Below are positions 47,726 through 57,763 of a stretch of 64,000 nt of DNA, piece by piece (position 1 is the stretch's first letter; every line of letters begins with the position of its first letter). The DNA is taken from the NCBI GenBank assembly GCA_000415965.1, contig KE356560.1:1118103-1182102 (forward strand), in the 5' to 3' direction. The notes under the pieces are model-generated. The model was not told the origin of the DNA, searched no databases, and saw only the letters and a program-made list of their open reading frames with translations. Made by a program: the position numbers and the translations under genes. Origin of the DNA: Haloquadratum walsbyi J07HQW1 (lineage in GTDB: Archaea; Halobacteriota; Halobacteria; Halobacteriales; Haloferacaceae).

Positions 47726-50041
47726 ATGGATTGGATTACGCATGATGAGGACGTTTGGTTCGATTTCAGGGGAGATTCCCCACAACAGTTGACCGCAGGA
47801 CGATATTATCGCGGAACGGTCGACGGATTCGCAGACTTTGGCGTCTTTGTTGATCTAGCCTCGGGGGTCACCGGATTATTACATCGGAGTGAACTTGATC
47901 GCCGACTTGAAACTCTCGATTGGGAGTCTGATGATACCGTTTTCGTACAAGTCAAAAACGTTCGCGATAACGGGAATATTGATCTCGGCTGGTCAATCAG
48001 GCAGTCATCCTCTGAGTTTCGAGGATCAGAAATCCACGACCCGACTGGAGCAAACGATGGTGAGCCTGTTGAGTCAGCGAGCAATGACAACACAAATGCT
48101 GGGCTGACGACAGAAGCCACTGCAACACCATCTGTCTCACGCGGCGGTTCTGATGGAAACGCTGCAACGGTCAAGCGGACGCCAGCAGCGACAAGCACAG
48201 ACGAGGACATATCCGCTGATACCGCTGATAGTAATCAGGAAACGTCCGAGGAAGCGGCTACTGCCGAGACTGAGATCACAACAGCTCAAGCGGAAACGGA
48301 AACAAAAACGGAACCAGAAACGGTGTCGGTTAGTACAGAGGATTCATCCACAACTGATACTGCATCCGTCTCACCATCCTCGACTGAGAGAAGTACCGAT
48401 GCGGATGATAATGGATTAACAAGCCAGTCTCAGGCTGTTTCCGATACAACCACAGAGAGTGAATCTGACTCCGCGTCCGAACTATCAGATGAACTTGCTG
48501 ATGACGATGATGGAGAGCGAGTCTCGATTGATTCACTCTCCGACCGGATCGGAAATGAAGTTCAGATTGAAGCTGAGGTTGTCGAAGCGAGACAAACCGG
48601 AGGACCAACAGTATTTGAACTTCGAGATGAATCAGGGACCGTTGAGTGTGCAGCCTTTGTTGAGGCTGGTGTCCGTGCCTATCCTGATGTGGAAGAAGGC
48701 GACATTGTCCGGTTAAATGGCGAAGTTGAGCGTCGTCGTGGTGAGATTCAGCTTGAAACGAATGACCTCACACCGCTTGAGGGTACCGCAGCAGCAACTG
48801 TCGAAAAACGTCTTGTAGATGCACTTACCGCCGAAGCTCGCCCTGACACGGCGACAGTTCTTGCGACCGATGACCCCCTCTCAACGCTAAGTTCGCAGTT
48901 TGTCGATGCTGCAACAGTTATTCGACGAGCTGTACTGGAATCGCGCCCAATCGTTGTCCGACACGCCGCAACAGCCGATGGGTACGTCGCTGGGGCAGCA
49001 ATTGAACGAGCTGTGCTCCCACTCGTCAAGGAGGAACACGCCCGTGCAGACGCAGAGTATCATTTCTTCACACGACGACCTCTTGACGACCCTGTCTATG
49101 GGATGGACACAGCAACAAATGATGTGACACAGATGCTCCAGGACAGTGAGCGACATGATGAAAAACTACCACTGGTTGTTCTTGTCGGCGTAGGCGGTAC
49201 CGTTGACTCTCTCGATGGGATTGAGTTACTGGGTGTCTATGACGCCCCCCGCATTGTCATTGATGCTGGTGATCTTGATGAGGCAATTCAGACAGAAGTG
49301 GACACCATTGTCTCACCACTCACAGCAAATGATTCCATAGACACCAATGACTCTCTAACGGCACCTATTTCGACTGGAGCGGTTGGTGCAAACCTCGCTG
49401 CAACTGTGAATAATGAGATTGCAGACGAACTTGAGCATCTTCCGGCTGTGAGCTACTGGGATCAGACACAAGCTCCTTCAGTATATGTTGATCGCGCTGC
49501 CGCCGCTGGATACGATGCGACACAGACGCGTGAACTACGTGAAGCCATTGCACTCGAGGCATATTATCAATCATATCAAGATAAGCGTGAGTTAATCACC
49601 GATCTCCTATTCGAAGACGACGGCGGGCTTGCCGGACACGTCTCCGAACAGTTCAGACTGAAACTTGATGCCGAGGTCGAAACAGCAGAGGCAAATCTTG
49701 AAACATACCGAGTTGGTGACATCGAAGTCGTCAGACTTGATGCAGATGCATACAGCCATCGCTTCGACTTCCCACCGACAGCACTTCTTTCAGAAACACT
49801 GCATCGGCAAACACGGAGTGAGTCGTCAGTGACAGTCGTATACTCAACTGATGAATTATTCATACATGCAACAACTGAGCTTGATATCCGTGCAGTTGCC
49901 TCGGCAGCAGCGGATGCTGTCCCTGAGGGTGGAGTCACAGCGGTAGGAGTCCGACAAAATCGAGTTGAGTTCCTTGCTGGGGCACGTGAATCTGTTGTTG
50001 ATGCTGTTGTTGACGCTGCTGTCGCACAGCTCAATAACTAG
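47726..50041 (+). CDS. S1/OB-fold/DHH-family protein with degenerate DHH catalytic motifs
   Basis: A protein of 771 aa. Residues 22-93 are an S1 RNA-binding domain (GRYYRGTVDGFADFGVFVDL). Residues 95-262 are a Ser/Thr/Glu low-complexity linker. Residues 263-350 are an OB fold (VELRDESGTVECAAF-like), and the rest matches RecJ/GAN-type DHH proteins. The metal motifs are altered: HAATADG (about 410) instead of HxDADG, VGVGGT (about 483) instead of DNGS, and DAGDLD (about 509) instead of DHH. It is therefore probably not a nuclease. Haloarchaea carry several RecJ-like paralogues; Cdc45 is an inactive RecJ relative in the replicative helicase. Confidence 0.8.
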   Translation: MDWITHDEDVWFDFRGDSPQQLTAGRYYRGTVDGFADFGVFVDLASGVTGLLHRSELDRRLETLDWESDDTVFVQVKNVRDNGNIDLGWSIRQSSSEFRGSEIHDPTGANDGEPVESASNDNTNAGLTTEATATPSVSRGGSDGNAATVKRTPAATSTDEDISADTADSNQETSEEAATAETEITTAQAETETKTEPETVSVSTEDSSTTDTASVSPSSTERSTDADDNGLTSQSQAVSDTTTESESDSASELSDELADDDDGERVSIDSLSDRIGNEVQIEAEVVEARQTGGPTVFELRDESGTVECAAFVEAGVRAYPDVEEGDIVRLNGEVERRRGEIQLETNDLTPLEGTAAATVEKRLVDALTAEARPDTATVLATDDPLSTLSSQFVDAATVIRRAVLESRPIVVRHAATADGYVAGAAIERAVLPLVKEEHARADAEYHFFTRRPLDDPVYGMDTATNDVTQMLQDSERHDEKLPLVVLVGVGGTVDSLDGIELLGVYDAPRIVIDAGDLDEAIQTEVDTIVSPLTANDSIDTNDSLTAPISTGAVGANLAATVNNEIADELEHLPAVSYWDQTQAPSVYVDRAAAAGYDATQTRELREAIALEAYYQSYQDKRELITDLLFEDDGGLAGHVSEQFRLKLDAEVETAEANLETYRVGDIEVVRLDADAYSHRFDFPPTALLSETLHRQTRSESSVTVVYSTDELFIHATTELDIRAVASAAADAVPEGGVTAVGVRQNRVEFLAGARESVVDAVVDAAVAQLNN

Positions 50042-50417
50042 CCTATCGCGAACAAATCTCACGCGACTCAACTGTGGCTTTGATATTCTGCTGATACCGG
50101 TGGTTCCGGTCGTTCATTAACACGGAGAAACACGGCTCAAGACAATCACGATTGAATAGATCGACACACAGGTATTCTCAAAACCCATGCGAATGACAGT
50201 GTCTTTTCAGAGGTTGGATATCCGTCGAGCGACACGCTTAACCTCAAAACAGCGCGAGTAGTGAATATGAATATCCGCTTGATACGTCCGCGGGCGAATC
50301 CCTGTCAGTGTCGGAGCGACTCTGGCGGTCAATATTCGATGTATCAGCACACTGAATTCAATTCTTATCTCGGTGTTTCAACAGCGGATACCACGTACAC
50401 TATTAGAGGAGTAAACA
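50042..50417. other. 376-bp gap with no recognised gene
   Basis: I see no open frame with protein-like composition. The end nearest the next gene holds TTAGAGGAG, a good ribosome-binding site seven bases before the elp3 GTG. AT-rich sequence around 50390-50405 could be its promoter. Confidence 0.4.
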
Positions 50418-52139
50418 GTGAGCACTGAAACAAATTCAGAAGAGACAGGATCAGAACCCGACCCAACTGAAACGGAAGCATTTCGCCGCACCTGTGAGTA
50501 TCTCGTCGAGCAAATTGTTGCCGGTGATGTCGACCGTGACAGTCTTGAATCGGCAAAGCTGGACGCTTGTTCGCAATATGGGTCACCAAAGGTACCAAAA
50601 AACACAGACATCCTTGCACATGCCTCCGCGGCGAATCGTGATGATGTCAAACCTGTTGTGCAACGAAAGCCTGTCCGGACCGCATCAGGTGTCTCACCGA
50701 TTGCAATCATGACCTCCCCACACATGTGTCCGCATGGAAAATGTCTGTATTGTCCAGGCGGTCCTGCAAGTGAGTTTGATTCTGCACAAAGCTATACTGG
50801 ACATGAGCCTGCTGCAGCGCGTGGCAAGCAAAATGAATACGACCCATACGGTCAGGTAACACTTCGGCTCGAACAGCTTCGGCATATTGGGCACCCCGTT
50901 GATAAGGTCGAACTCATCATAATGGGGGGAACGATGACTGCACGGAGTCACGATTATCAAGAGTGGTTCCTCAAGCGTGCGCTTGAGGCAATGAATGACT
51001 ACGATATTGATTCGAAACCAGACCCCGCATCCGATCAATCATTTAAACCGAATCCGGAAGATGTTGAATTCCGGTATCTTGAGGACGTAATCGCGGAGAA
51101 TGAGACTGCAGACATTCGGAATATTGGAACGACCTTCGAAACAAAGCCAGATTGGTGTGACCCAGAGCAGATCGATCGGATGCTTGATCTCGGGGCAACG
51201 AAGGTTGAGGTTGGTGTTCAAACGACATATGAACGCATCAATCGTGAAATGCATCGAGGTCATGGCGTGCAAGCATCAATCGATGCAAACCAACGACTCC
51301 GCGATGCAGGATTCAAAGTTGGCTTTCATATGATGCCTGGACAACCAGGAATGACGACGGAGATGATCCGTGAGGACTTCCGACAGCTCTTTGAACGCAC
51401 CGAGTATCGACCTGACTATTTGAAAATATATCCAACACTTGTCGTACGTGGAACTCGCGTCTATGATCAATGGCGACGTGATGACTTTGAGCCGCTTGAT
51501 AATGACACAGCAGCAGAGGTAATTGCAGAGGTCATGGGGATGATTCCAGAGTACACGCGTCTCCAGCGTGTCCAGCGTGATATCCCTGCAGATTTCATTG
51601 ATGCCGGTGTATGGAAGTCGAATCTGCGGCAATTAGCCAGTCAGCGTGCTAATGAGATGGGAATTGAAATCCGTGATATCAGGGCACGTGAAGCAGGACT
51701 CAACGAAGCTGATCCCGATCCTGAACAGATTGAATTGAATGAAATGACATATGATGTGGCTGGTGGGACCGAACATTTCCTCAAGTTTGAGGACTCGCAT
51801 GCAGACGTACTCATTGGGTTCTGCCGACTTCGATTCCCAGGGTCAACTGTTCGTCGCGAGCTTGAGAACGCAGCTGTGGTTCGCGAACTACACGTATACG
51901 GCAGTGAGGCAGGAATTAGCGCAGCATCCAATGAGCCGGAATCGAAATCCGAATCTGGCAGAGACACCGCCTGGCAGCACAGAGGGTATGGAAAACGACT
52001 TATCAGCCGGGCTGAAGAACTCGCTCGTGAGGCTGGGTATGATTCGCTTGCGATTATTTCTGGCATCGGGGCCCGACAGTATTATCGACAGAAACTTGGA
52101 TATCATCAGGACGGACCATACGTTGCAAAACGATTGTAA
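50418..52139 (+). CDS. elp3: Elp3-type tRNA uridine-34 carboxymethyl synthase
   Basis: A protein of 573 aa. The radical-SAM cluster cysteines are C104, C109 and C112 in CPHGKCLYCPGG. The middle has LIIMGGTMTARSHDYQEWF and EVGVQTTYERINREMHRGH. The C-terminal GNAT acetyl-CoA domain is seen in RKLGYHQDGPYVAKRL-like and HRGYGKRLISRAEELAREAG. Archaeal Elp3 alone modifies the wobble uridine of tRNAs. Start GTG 50418 is fixed by the upstream AGAGGAG. Confidence 0.95.
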   Translation: MSTETNSEETGSEPDPTETEAFRRTCEYLVEQIVAGDVDRDSLESAKLDACSQYGSPKVPKNTDILAHASAANRDDVKPVVQRKPVRTASGVSPIAIMTSPHMCPHGKCLYCPGGPASEFDSAQSYTGHEPAAARGKQNEYDPYGQVTLRLEQLRHIGHPVDKVELIIMGGTMTARSHDYQEWFLKRALEAMNDYDIDSKPDPASDQSFKPNPEDVEFRYLEDVIAENETADIRNIGTTFETKPDWCDPEQIDRMLDLGATKVEVGVQTTYERINREMHRGHGVQASIDANQRLRDAGFKVGFHMMPGQPGMTTEMIREDFRQLFERTEYRPDYLKIYPTLVVRGTRVYDQWRRDDFEPLDNDTAAEVIAEVMGMIPEYTRLQRVQRDIPADFIDAGVWKSNLRQLASQRANEMGIEIRDIRAREAGLNEADPDPEQIELNEMTYDVAGGTEHFLKFEDSHADVLIGFCRLRFPGSTVRRELENAAVVRELHVYGSEAGISAASNEPESKSESGRDTAWQHRGYGKRLISRAEELAREAGYDSLAIISGIGARQYYRQKLGYHQDGPYVAKRL

Positions 52140-52222
52140 GACACAGGAAAACACAATGTTTGAAGACGGAAGATAATATAAGTACTCGTATAAAGCTACT
52201 TCCTAACGAGTAAGACGGTTCA

Positions 52223-52801
52223 TTATAATTGCTTTTTCATCGAAACGTGTGGAATGCCAGCTTCCTCAAAGACATCACTGACTGTGTGATATCCTAATGC
52301 ACGATAGAATGACTCGACACGCGTCTGTCCATGAAGCCGAAGAATCGAAAGTCCACATTGTTGTGCATGTGTCTCAACAGTCTTCATAAGACGCGTTCCC
52401 CACCCTTGATTTCGATAATCTGCAAGGACAGCTACCCGCTCAACCTTTCCAGTGGTAGTCGTCTCTGTCACCGCCGTTTCAAGACAACAACCGGAGTTCT
52501 CTGTGGTGCGTATGTCGGTATCTGTGTTGGTTCCACTGGGTTCGGTGTCAGTCTCAGTCTCAGTGTGGGAGGTCGCACCGTTGTCTCTGTCATCTGCGGT
52601 ATCTCTTGGTATCCTCAGTCGAGCGGTACCCACCGGCTGTGACCCGCTGTAAGCAATAAAATGAGCAGTCGGGGCTGCTGGGTCATCATGTTCATCCCAC
52701 TCAAGTGCTTCATCAACACCCTGTTCATCGACAAAAACACGATGACGCACGCGAAAGACAGCTTCCCGTTGCTCACCAGTCGTTGCTAGCTTAACCGACA
52801 T
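52223..52801 (-). CDS. GNAT-family N-acetyltransferase with acidic repeat insertion
   Basis: A protein of 192 aa related to ElaA/YjcF-type acetyltransferases: FRVRHRVFVDEQGVDEALEW, then HFIAYSGSQPVGTARLR, the acetyl-CoA loop VLADYRNQGWGTRLMKTVE and FYRALGYHTVSDVFEEAGIP. Between strands 3 and 4 it has about 45 extra residues of Thr/Glu/Asp-rich sequence (SHTETETDTEPSGTNTDTD) coded by 6-bp repeats. Convergent with elp3. Substrate unknown. Confidence 0.85.
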   Translation of the reverse strand: MSVKLATTGEQREAVFRVRHRVFVDEQGVDEALEWDEHDDPAAPTAHFIAYSGSQPVGTARLRIPRDTADDRDNGATSHTETETDTEPSGTNTDTDIRTTENSGCCLETAVTETTTTGKVERVAVLADYRNQGWGTRLMKTVETHAQQCGLSILRLHGQTRVESFYRALGYHTVSDVFEEAGIPHVSMKKQL

Positions 52802-52868
52802 TGCTCGGTATAATCACTGTAACGAAGTCCAATTGTAAATGGATAAGTATCCAGTACTTGCTGCAGCA

Positions 52869-53704
52869 TCATGTCGTCTCACCTGTCTCTCTTGCATTAT
52901 CGGTCCATTTCGGCTCAGAAACTGTTGTCTCTCCGAGTTGGGTGTAGTTCGTTGTAAATGTGATTTGAAGTGTTCGACTATCGGTCCTGAATCGACCGTC
53001 AAGTCGTAACTCCCTGACAATACCGTTTTCATCGATCACGAGTGTTGAGGTAGCGTTTTGGACAGTTGCGGTCGAGGACTGCGTAAGATTCTGTACGTCG
53101 GTGACTGATTGTAGTTCATATCGGACAACTGCCGTGTCACCACGCTGTGTCTGTTCGACACGGCTATATTCGATCGTATTGATTAGCCGCTCAATAAGTG
53201 ACCGTTGAGCAGTCGTGTTGACGGTTGCCTGCTGTCCCTGCTGAATCGCGTATTGTGACCGATTTGACTGTGTCTGGTTGACATATATTGTTCCGTTATC
53301 ATTGTAATATCGATCGGTACTTTGAATCGAACGGCTTTGAGGTTGTGATTGTGACTGTGATGATGCTGTGACTGCGATTGCGATTGCACTTCCTGTCGCT
53401 GTGTTGTCGTCGCAATAAGCAACTCTTGATCCGTTCTGAGATTAATACGACGAGTGCTTTCGATCTGTTGTGTGACACTCACATTTGTGGTTTCTGTTAC
53501 CGTCTGCTGTTGCGTCTGGATAACATATGACTCGGCTGCTGAGAGACCGGTCAGATGTGCATTGGTAATCTCGGTTGCGTTGAGATCCGATTGCGGAAGC
53601 GACTCGAAGGTACTATTATCCGGCTCCGGAGCGGTTGGTGCAGAACACCCGGCGATGATGAGAACAAGGGCGACACTAGCGACGATAATTGGAGTGCGAA
53701 CCAT
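52869..53704 (-). pseudogene. Lipoprotein gene frameshifted at a CAATCN repeat
   Basis: From ATG 53704 the protein has a lipoprotein signal (ASVALVLIIAGCSAP) and a Thr/Gln-rich secreted domain. At 53345-53395 the gene enters a repeat coding QSQSQSQ, and the frame then becomes His-rich nonsense with a stop at 53183. The other frame continues with sensible sequence: QPQSRSIQSTDRYYNDNGTI, SLIERLINTIEYSRVEQTQ and LVIDENGIVRELRLDGRFRT, ending at TGA 52869. Full length would be about 277 aa. The cause appears to be a CATCA insertion or a one-base loss in the repeat. Haloarchaea have many such surface lipoproteins of unknown function. Confidence 0.75.
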
Positions 53705-53815
53705 CTATTTTGCCGGTAGAGGAGCCAATGAAATAGACTTACGTTTTCCTCTATGATTGCTCGGCTACAGTCCTCAATCAGTGATATATTCTTGGAGACC
53801 TGCTAGATACAACCC

Positions 53816-53833
53816 GCGTGCCAATCGGCACGC
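53816..53833. other. Perfect hairpin GCGTGCC-AATC-GGCACGC
   Basis: A 7-bp perfect stem with a four-base loop, upstream of the frameshifted lipoprotein gene (minus strand) and beyond the 3' end of the gene at 53942. It could be a terminator-like or processing structure. 53834-53941 also has a CTCTCGCTTCCCTC-ATCG-A-AGGGAGG inverted repeat. Confidence 0.45.
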
Positions 53834-53941
53834 CAGCAACGAGTCAGTGAATATAGATAAAAACTAACCGCATTGCGGCGGGGTGTTAATGGGTACTTAT
53901 CAGAGAACTCCTCTCGCTTCCCTCATCGAAGGGAGGCATAA

Positions 53942-54430
53942 TCAATGCTTCATGATGTTATGTTCGTTCGGCTCGCTCCCAACTGGACAGTCCGCGGTGA
54001 GTATCTTAACCTCGCCAGATTGAATACTAATGTCTGCGATTTCGCGATGCGCGGACAACTCAGTTTCATCCTCTCGGGTTTCGCTGATACAGTTTGCCAC
54101 ATCCTGCTGTTTGTAGCGTTGGTCATTAATCACTGTGACGACACGGTAGGACTCAGTGGTGCGGATGTTCTCCTGATGCCAGATGTGCTCTGACCACAGA
54201 GGAGTGCCACCTGTCGCTCCAGGAAGTGTTGTATTGGCTTCAATTGACGGTGTCTTTTCTTCACCTATGATGAGCTGTATTGAGACCGTCTGTTCAGCGG
54301 GAGTCATGTTACGGGCACGGACGAAGAGATTGCCCGTTGTTGCCCTGCTCGACACTAAACATCCCGCAAGCAGACCGACACTCCCAACTCCGATGATGCT
54401 GAGGAAAGCGCGACGGTTGCCGGGGCGCAT
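53942..54430 (-). CDS. Tat-exported lipoprotein of unknown function
   Basis: A protein of 162 aa. It starts MRPGNRRAFLSIIGVGSVGL and LAGCLVSS: twin arginines, hydrophobic core and a lipobox with the cysteine to be lipidated. The mature part has SIQLIIGEEKTPSIEANTTL and WSEHIWHQENIRTTESYRV, suggesting a beta-sandwich outside the membrane. ATG 54433 immediately upstream is an alternative start. No family recognised. Confidence 0.75.
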   Translation of the reverse strand: MRPGNRRAFLSIIGVGSVGLLAGCLVSSRATTGNLFVRARNMTPAEQTVSIQLIIGEEKTPSIEANTTLPGATGGTPLWSEHIWHQENIRTTESYRVVTVINDQRYKQQDVANCISETREDETELSAHREIADISIQSGEVKILTADCPVGSEPNEHNIMKH

Positions 54431-54433
54431 CAA

Positions 54434-55015
54434 TGGTTGTTTGATTATCGATCATAATAGTATTGAACGATTCAATACCCTGGGGCAGTTGTCCGTCGTA
54501 TTGTGTATGTATGCTCTTACGCGTTTGATAGAACCTCTATGATTGGAGCGCAGGTGTGTATGTGCATATAAATATTGATATTTGACATATAATATTTCAT
54601 GTCTGTCACCGAGTGCGATTCAGAGGAACTGTCTAATCGAATGCCGTGTGGTTCCTCTTGACAGGGCTTGGTCACTGCTACCCTGTTCTCGACACTCCTT
54701 TTTCGAAAGCGAACCCGCCTGCTCTGGATTAGAAGGGTGAGATTGAGCTTCCTGTCCATCTTACAATTGGAGCACAGACGATTCGACCACCGATGGTCGT
54801 TCCCGTCGTACTTTCAGGGTGACAATTATCATCTCCAATCGATCCCACATGTGTATAAGATATCATGGTGAATTACCCATCTCGACATCATGAGTGCTAT
54901 TCATCCGACACCTAGTATAATTCAGCCCATATCAACTACTGCTAGCACTGACAGCGTTTGATTACGGAAACAAACAGAACGGTCGGCTTTTGAATGTGCT
55001 AGAAAAATATTGTAT
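54434..55015. other. 580-bp gap with an unreadable coding relic
   Basis: 54600-54870 has, on the minus strand, broken frames with protein-like runs (SNRLCSNCKMDRKLNLTL, KRSVENRVAVTKPCQEEP). They resemble the decayed transposase remains elsewhere in the window but cannot be assigned. The last 60 bp before 55016 should hold the rqcH promoter (AGAAAAATATTGTATATGG). Confidence 0.35.
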
Positions 55016-57160
55016 ATGGACCCGAAGCAGGAACTAACGAGCGTTGATATCGCTGCTCTCGTTACCGAATTACGCCGATATACGGGTGCAAAAGTCGATA
55101 AGACATACCGATATGGTGAGGACCTGCTTCGATTTCGGATGCGTGATTTTGACCGTGGACGAGTTGAGCTGTTGATTGAGGTCGGTGAGCAGAAGCGGAT
55201 TCACACAGCCGATCCTGATCATGTGCCGGATGCGCCTGAGCGACCACCAAACTTTGCGATGATGCTCCGAAATCGACTTTCAGGGGCGGATCTGGTGAAT
55301 ATTGAACAATTCGAATTTGACCGGATTATGATCCTCAGCTTTGAACGCGGTGAGGAGATGACTCGTCTCGTCGTAGAATTATTTGGCGAGGGAAACGTCG
55401 CTGTTCTTGACTCAACCGGTGAAGTGATTCAAAGTCTTGAGACAGTTCGATTGAAATCACGAACCGTCGCCCCCGGAGCGCAATATGAGTTCCCAGAGTC
55501 CCGTGTGAATCCACTCCAGATCACATATGATCGGTTTACCCATCTAATGGATAAGTCTGATACCGATATTGTTCGAACCCTCGCAACGCAACTGAATCTC
55601 GGTGGACTTTACGCTGAAGAGGTGTGCGCACGAGCGGGCATTGAGAAGACAATGCAAATTACGAATGCCTCAGATGAGACATATCGTGCAGTTCATACTG
55701 CACTTGAATCACTGGGGACACAACTTCGAAACGGGGACTTTGAACCGCGATTATACACTGACGATGATGCGGTGATTGATGCAACCCCATTCCCGCTTGA
55801 GGAGCGTGAACGACAGAATCTCGACGCAACAGCATACGATACATTCAATGATGCACTGGATGTTTACTTTCGCGAGGTTGACCGCAATCCAGCCGCAGAG
55901 GAATCAGGACAGACGCGTCCCGACTTTGAGGCAGAAATTGAAAAGAAGCGACGGATCATCGAACAACAGAAACGAGCAATCGATGATTTTGAACAGCGTG
56001 CCGACGCAGAACGAACCCGCGCAGAGTTACTTTATGCAAATTATGAACTTATCAATGAAATAATCGAAACAATCCAGACAGCAAGAGCCGAAGACACCTC
56101 ATGGGAAGAGATTCGCGAAACATTTGCAGCAGGGGCCGAACGTGGAATTGATGCTGCGGCGGCTGTCGTAGATGTTGACGGTGCTGAGGGGGCGGTCACG
56201 GTCGAGATCGATGATATGCGCGTGCCGATTAATGTCGATGTCGGGGTTGAAAAAAACGCTGATGAGCGGTACACAGAAGCCAAGCGAATTGAGGAAAAAA
56301 AGGAAGGTGCACTTACTGCCATTGATAATACGCGTGAGGAACTCAATGCAGTCAAACAGCGTCGTGATGCATGGGATCGCGAAGACGGGAACCCTGATGA
56401 TGAAGATGCTGGCAGTAATGGAGATACTACCGATGATGACGACCCGAGTCAGATAGCTCCGACAGATGATGCATGGCTTTCGATGACATCGGTTCCACTA
56501 CAGACAAATGATAACTGGTATGAACAGTTCCGGTGGTTCTACACATCGACAGGATATCTTGTTGTGGGAGGACGCAATGCCGATCAAAATGAGACACTCG
56601 TCAAAAAATACCTCAATAAACATGATCGATTCTTCCACACAGAAGCACGTGGGGGACCCATTACGATTCTTAAAGCAAGTGGTCCATCGGAGCCGGCTGA
56701 ACCGATTGAACTTACAGCAGAGACACGCCGTGAAGCGGCACAGTTTGCTGTTTCATACTCCTCAATTTGGAAGGAGGGACGCTACGCAGATGATGCATAC
56801 GTCGTCATGCCAGATCAGGTTTCGAAAACCCCAGAGTCAGGAGAATACATCGAGAAAGGATCATTCGTCATTCGAGGTGACAGAACATATATCCGCGATG
56901 TTGCCGCAGAGGTCGCAATTGGGCTTCAGTGCGCGGAGGAGACGCAGGTCATCGGTGGTCCCACATCAGCAATCGAGGGTCGAGTTCCGACGATGATTCG
57001 GGTACGACCGGGTCGCTATGCACAGAATGATGCCGCCAAATTAGCCTATCGAGAGTTTCGTGACCGGTTTGTTGATGAATCGTTTGTCCGTAAGATTGCA
57101 AGTCCGGATAAAATACAGGAGTTCTTACCACCCGGTGGGAGCGATCTTGTTGATGAGTAG
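55016..57160 (+). CDS. rqcH: Ribosome quality-control protein RqcH (NFACT family)
   Basis: A protein of 714 aa that binds 50S subunits holding stalled peptidyl-tRNA and, in characterised members, adds C-terminal alanine tails. The NFACT-N domain contains PPNFAMMLRNRLSGADL and the conserved DR motif (Asp102-Arg103 in EFEFDRIMILSFE). A coiled coil follows (EKKRRIIEQQKRAIDDFEQR near 305), and the NFACT-R domain has RWFYTSTGYLVVGGRNADQN and HTEARGGPITILK. TTG 55010 is an unlikely start. It is followed by repeat copy D and pelota, another rescue factor. Confidence 0.93.
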   Translation: MDPKQELTSVDIAALVTELRRYTGAKVDKTYRYGEDLLRFRMRDFDRGRVELLIEVGEQKRIHTADPDHVPDAPERPPNFAMMLRNRLSGADLVNIEQFEFDRIMILSFERGEEMTRLVVELFGEGNVAVLDSTGEVIQSLETVRLKSRTVAPGAQYEFPESRVNPLQITYDRFTHLMDKSDTDIVRTLATQLNLGGLYAEEVCARAGIEKTMQITNASDETYRAVHTALESLGTQLRNGDFEPRLYTDDDAVIDATPFPLEERERQNLDATAYDTFNDALDVYFREVDRNPAAEESGQTRPDFEAEIEKKRRIIEQQKRAIDDFEQRADAERTRAELLYANYELINEIIETIQTARAEDTSWEEIRETFAAGAERGIDAAAAVVDVDGAEGAVTVEIDDMRVPINVDVGVEKNADERYTEAKRIEEKKEGALTAIDNTREELNAVKQRRDAWDREDGNPDDEDAGSNGDTTDDDDPSQIAPTDDAWLSMTSVPLQTNDNWYEQFRWFYTSTGYLVVGGRNADQNETLVKKYLNKHDRFFHTEARGGPITILKASGPSEPAEPIELTAETRREAAQFAVSYSSIWKEGRYADDAYVVMPDQVSKTPESGEYIEKGSFVIRGDRTYIRDVAAEVAIGLQCAEETQVIGGPTSAIEGRVPTMIRVRPGRYAQNDAAKLAYREFRDRFVDESFVRKIASPDKIQEFLPPGGSDLVDE

Positions 57161-57164
57161 TCTG

Positions 57165-57720
57165 TTGACATCCTCCTCAGCGTGAACTCGGAGGAATCCC
57201 ACGGCGCCGCACCGCTGCGTTGAGTTGAGTTGAGTTGAGTTGAGTTGAGTTGAAGTTGAGTTGGGAATGTCAGGTTGACAGACTCCCAATACCAAGCCAA
57301 CACACCGTTCGAATCGGTATGGGGCCGGTCGTGGGTAGTCTCTTGGGAGTGCCACATCTCAGCCAGCTTCCTGCCCCCGCCCCCGGTACTCCTATCCATT
57401 CTCATGTTCGGGCTCCCGACGTTGTTTTTGCCTTGGGAGTCCGGCAGATTTCGACAGATACGGACACGGACACGGACTCGGAGTTACTTTGTGTGGTGTT
57501 TGCCCGGTGGTTGTTGTTTGCACAGAGGGCACTCTGTTTCCAGAGTGGGCGGACACTCATACTTGAACCGCCAGTTTTCGGGCGCTCGACCACACTGGGT
57601 TCGTAACCACTGGACCAATACTAGTATATGTGCCATTTTGGAAGAAAAACGTGTGGGAATTGCCGCTGTGACGGTGCGTATCCACAGCCTCAGTGGGATT
57701 GCACCTGCTCCACATATAAT
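57165..57720 (+). repeat. Repeated non-coding element, copy D
   Basis: About 555 bp between rqcH and pelA. It begins TTGACATCCTCCTCAGCGTG with CGGAGGAATCCCACGG, carries (GTTGA)n with more units than copy C, the shared TTGACAGACTCCCAATACCA and CTCGGAGTTACTTT blocks, and ends CCACAGCCTCAGTGG..CCTGCTCCACATATAATA. The end lies only 43 bp before the pelA ATG, so its ATATAATA could act as that gene's TATA box. Confidence 0.75.
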
Positions 57721-57763
57721 AGTAACAGTAGCATCTTTGTCCCAGAGCGTCTAAATTACTCGT

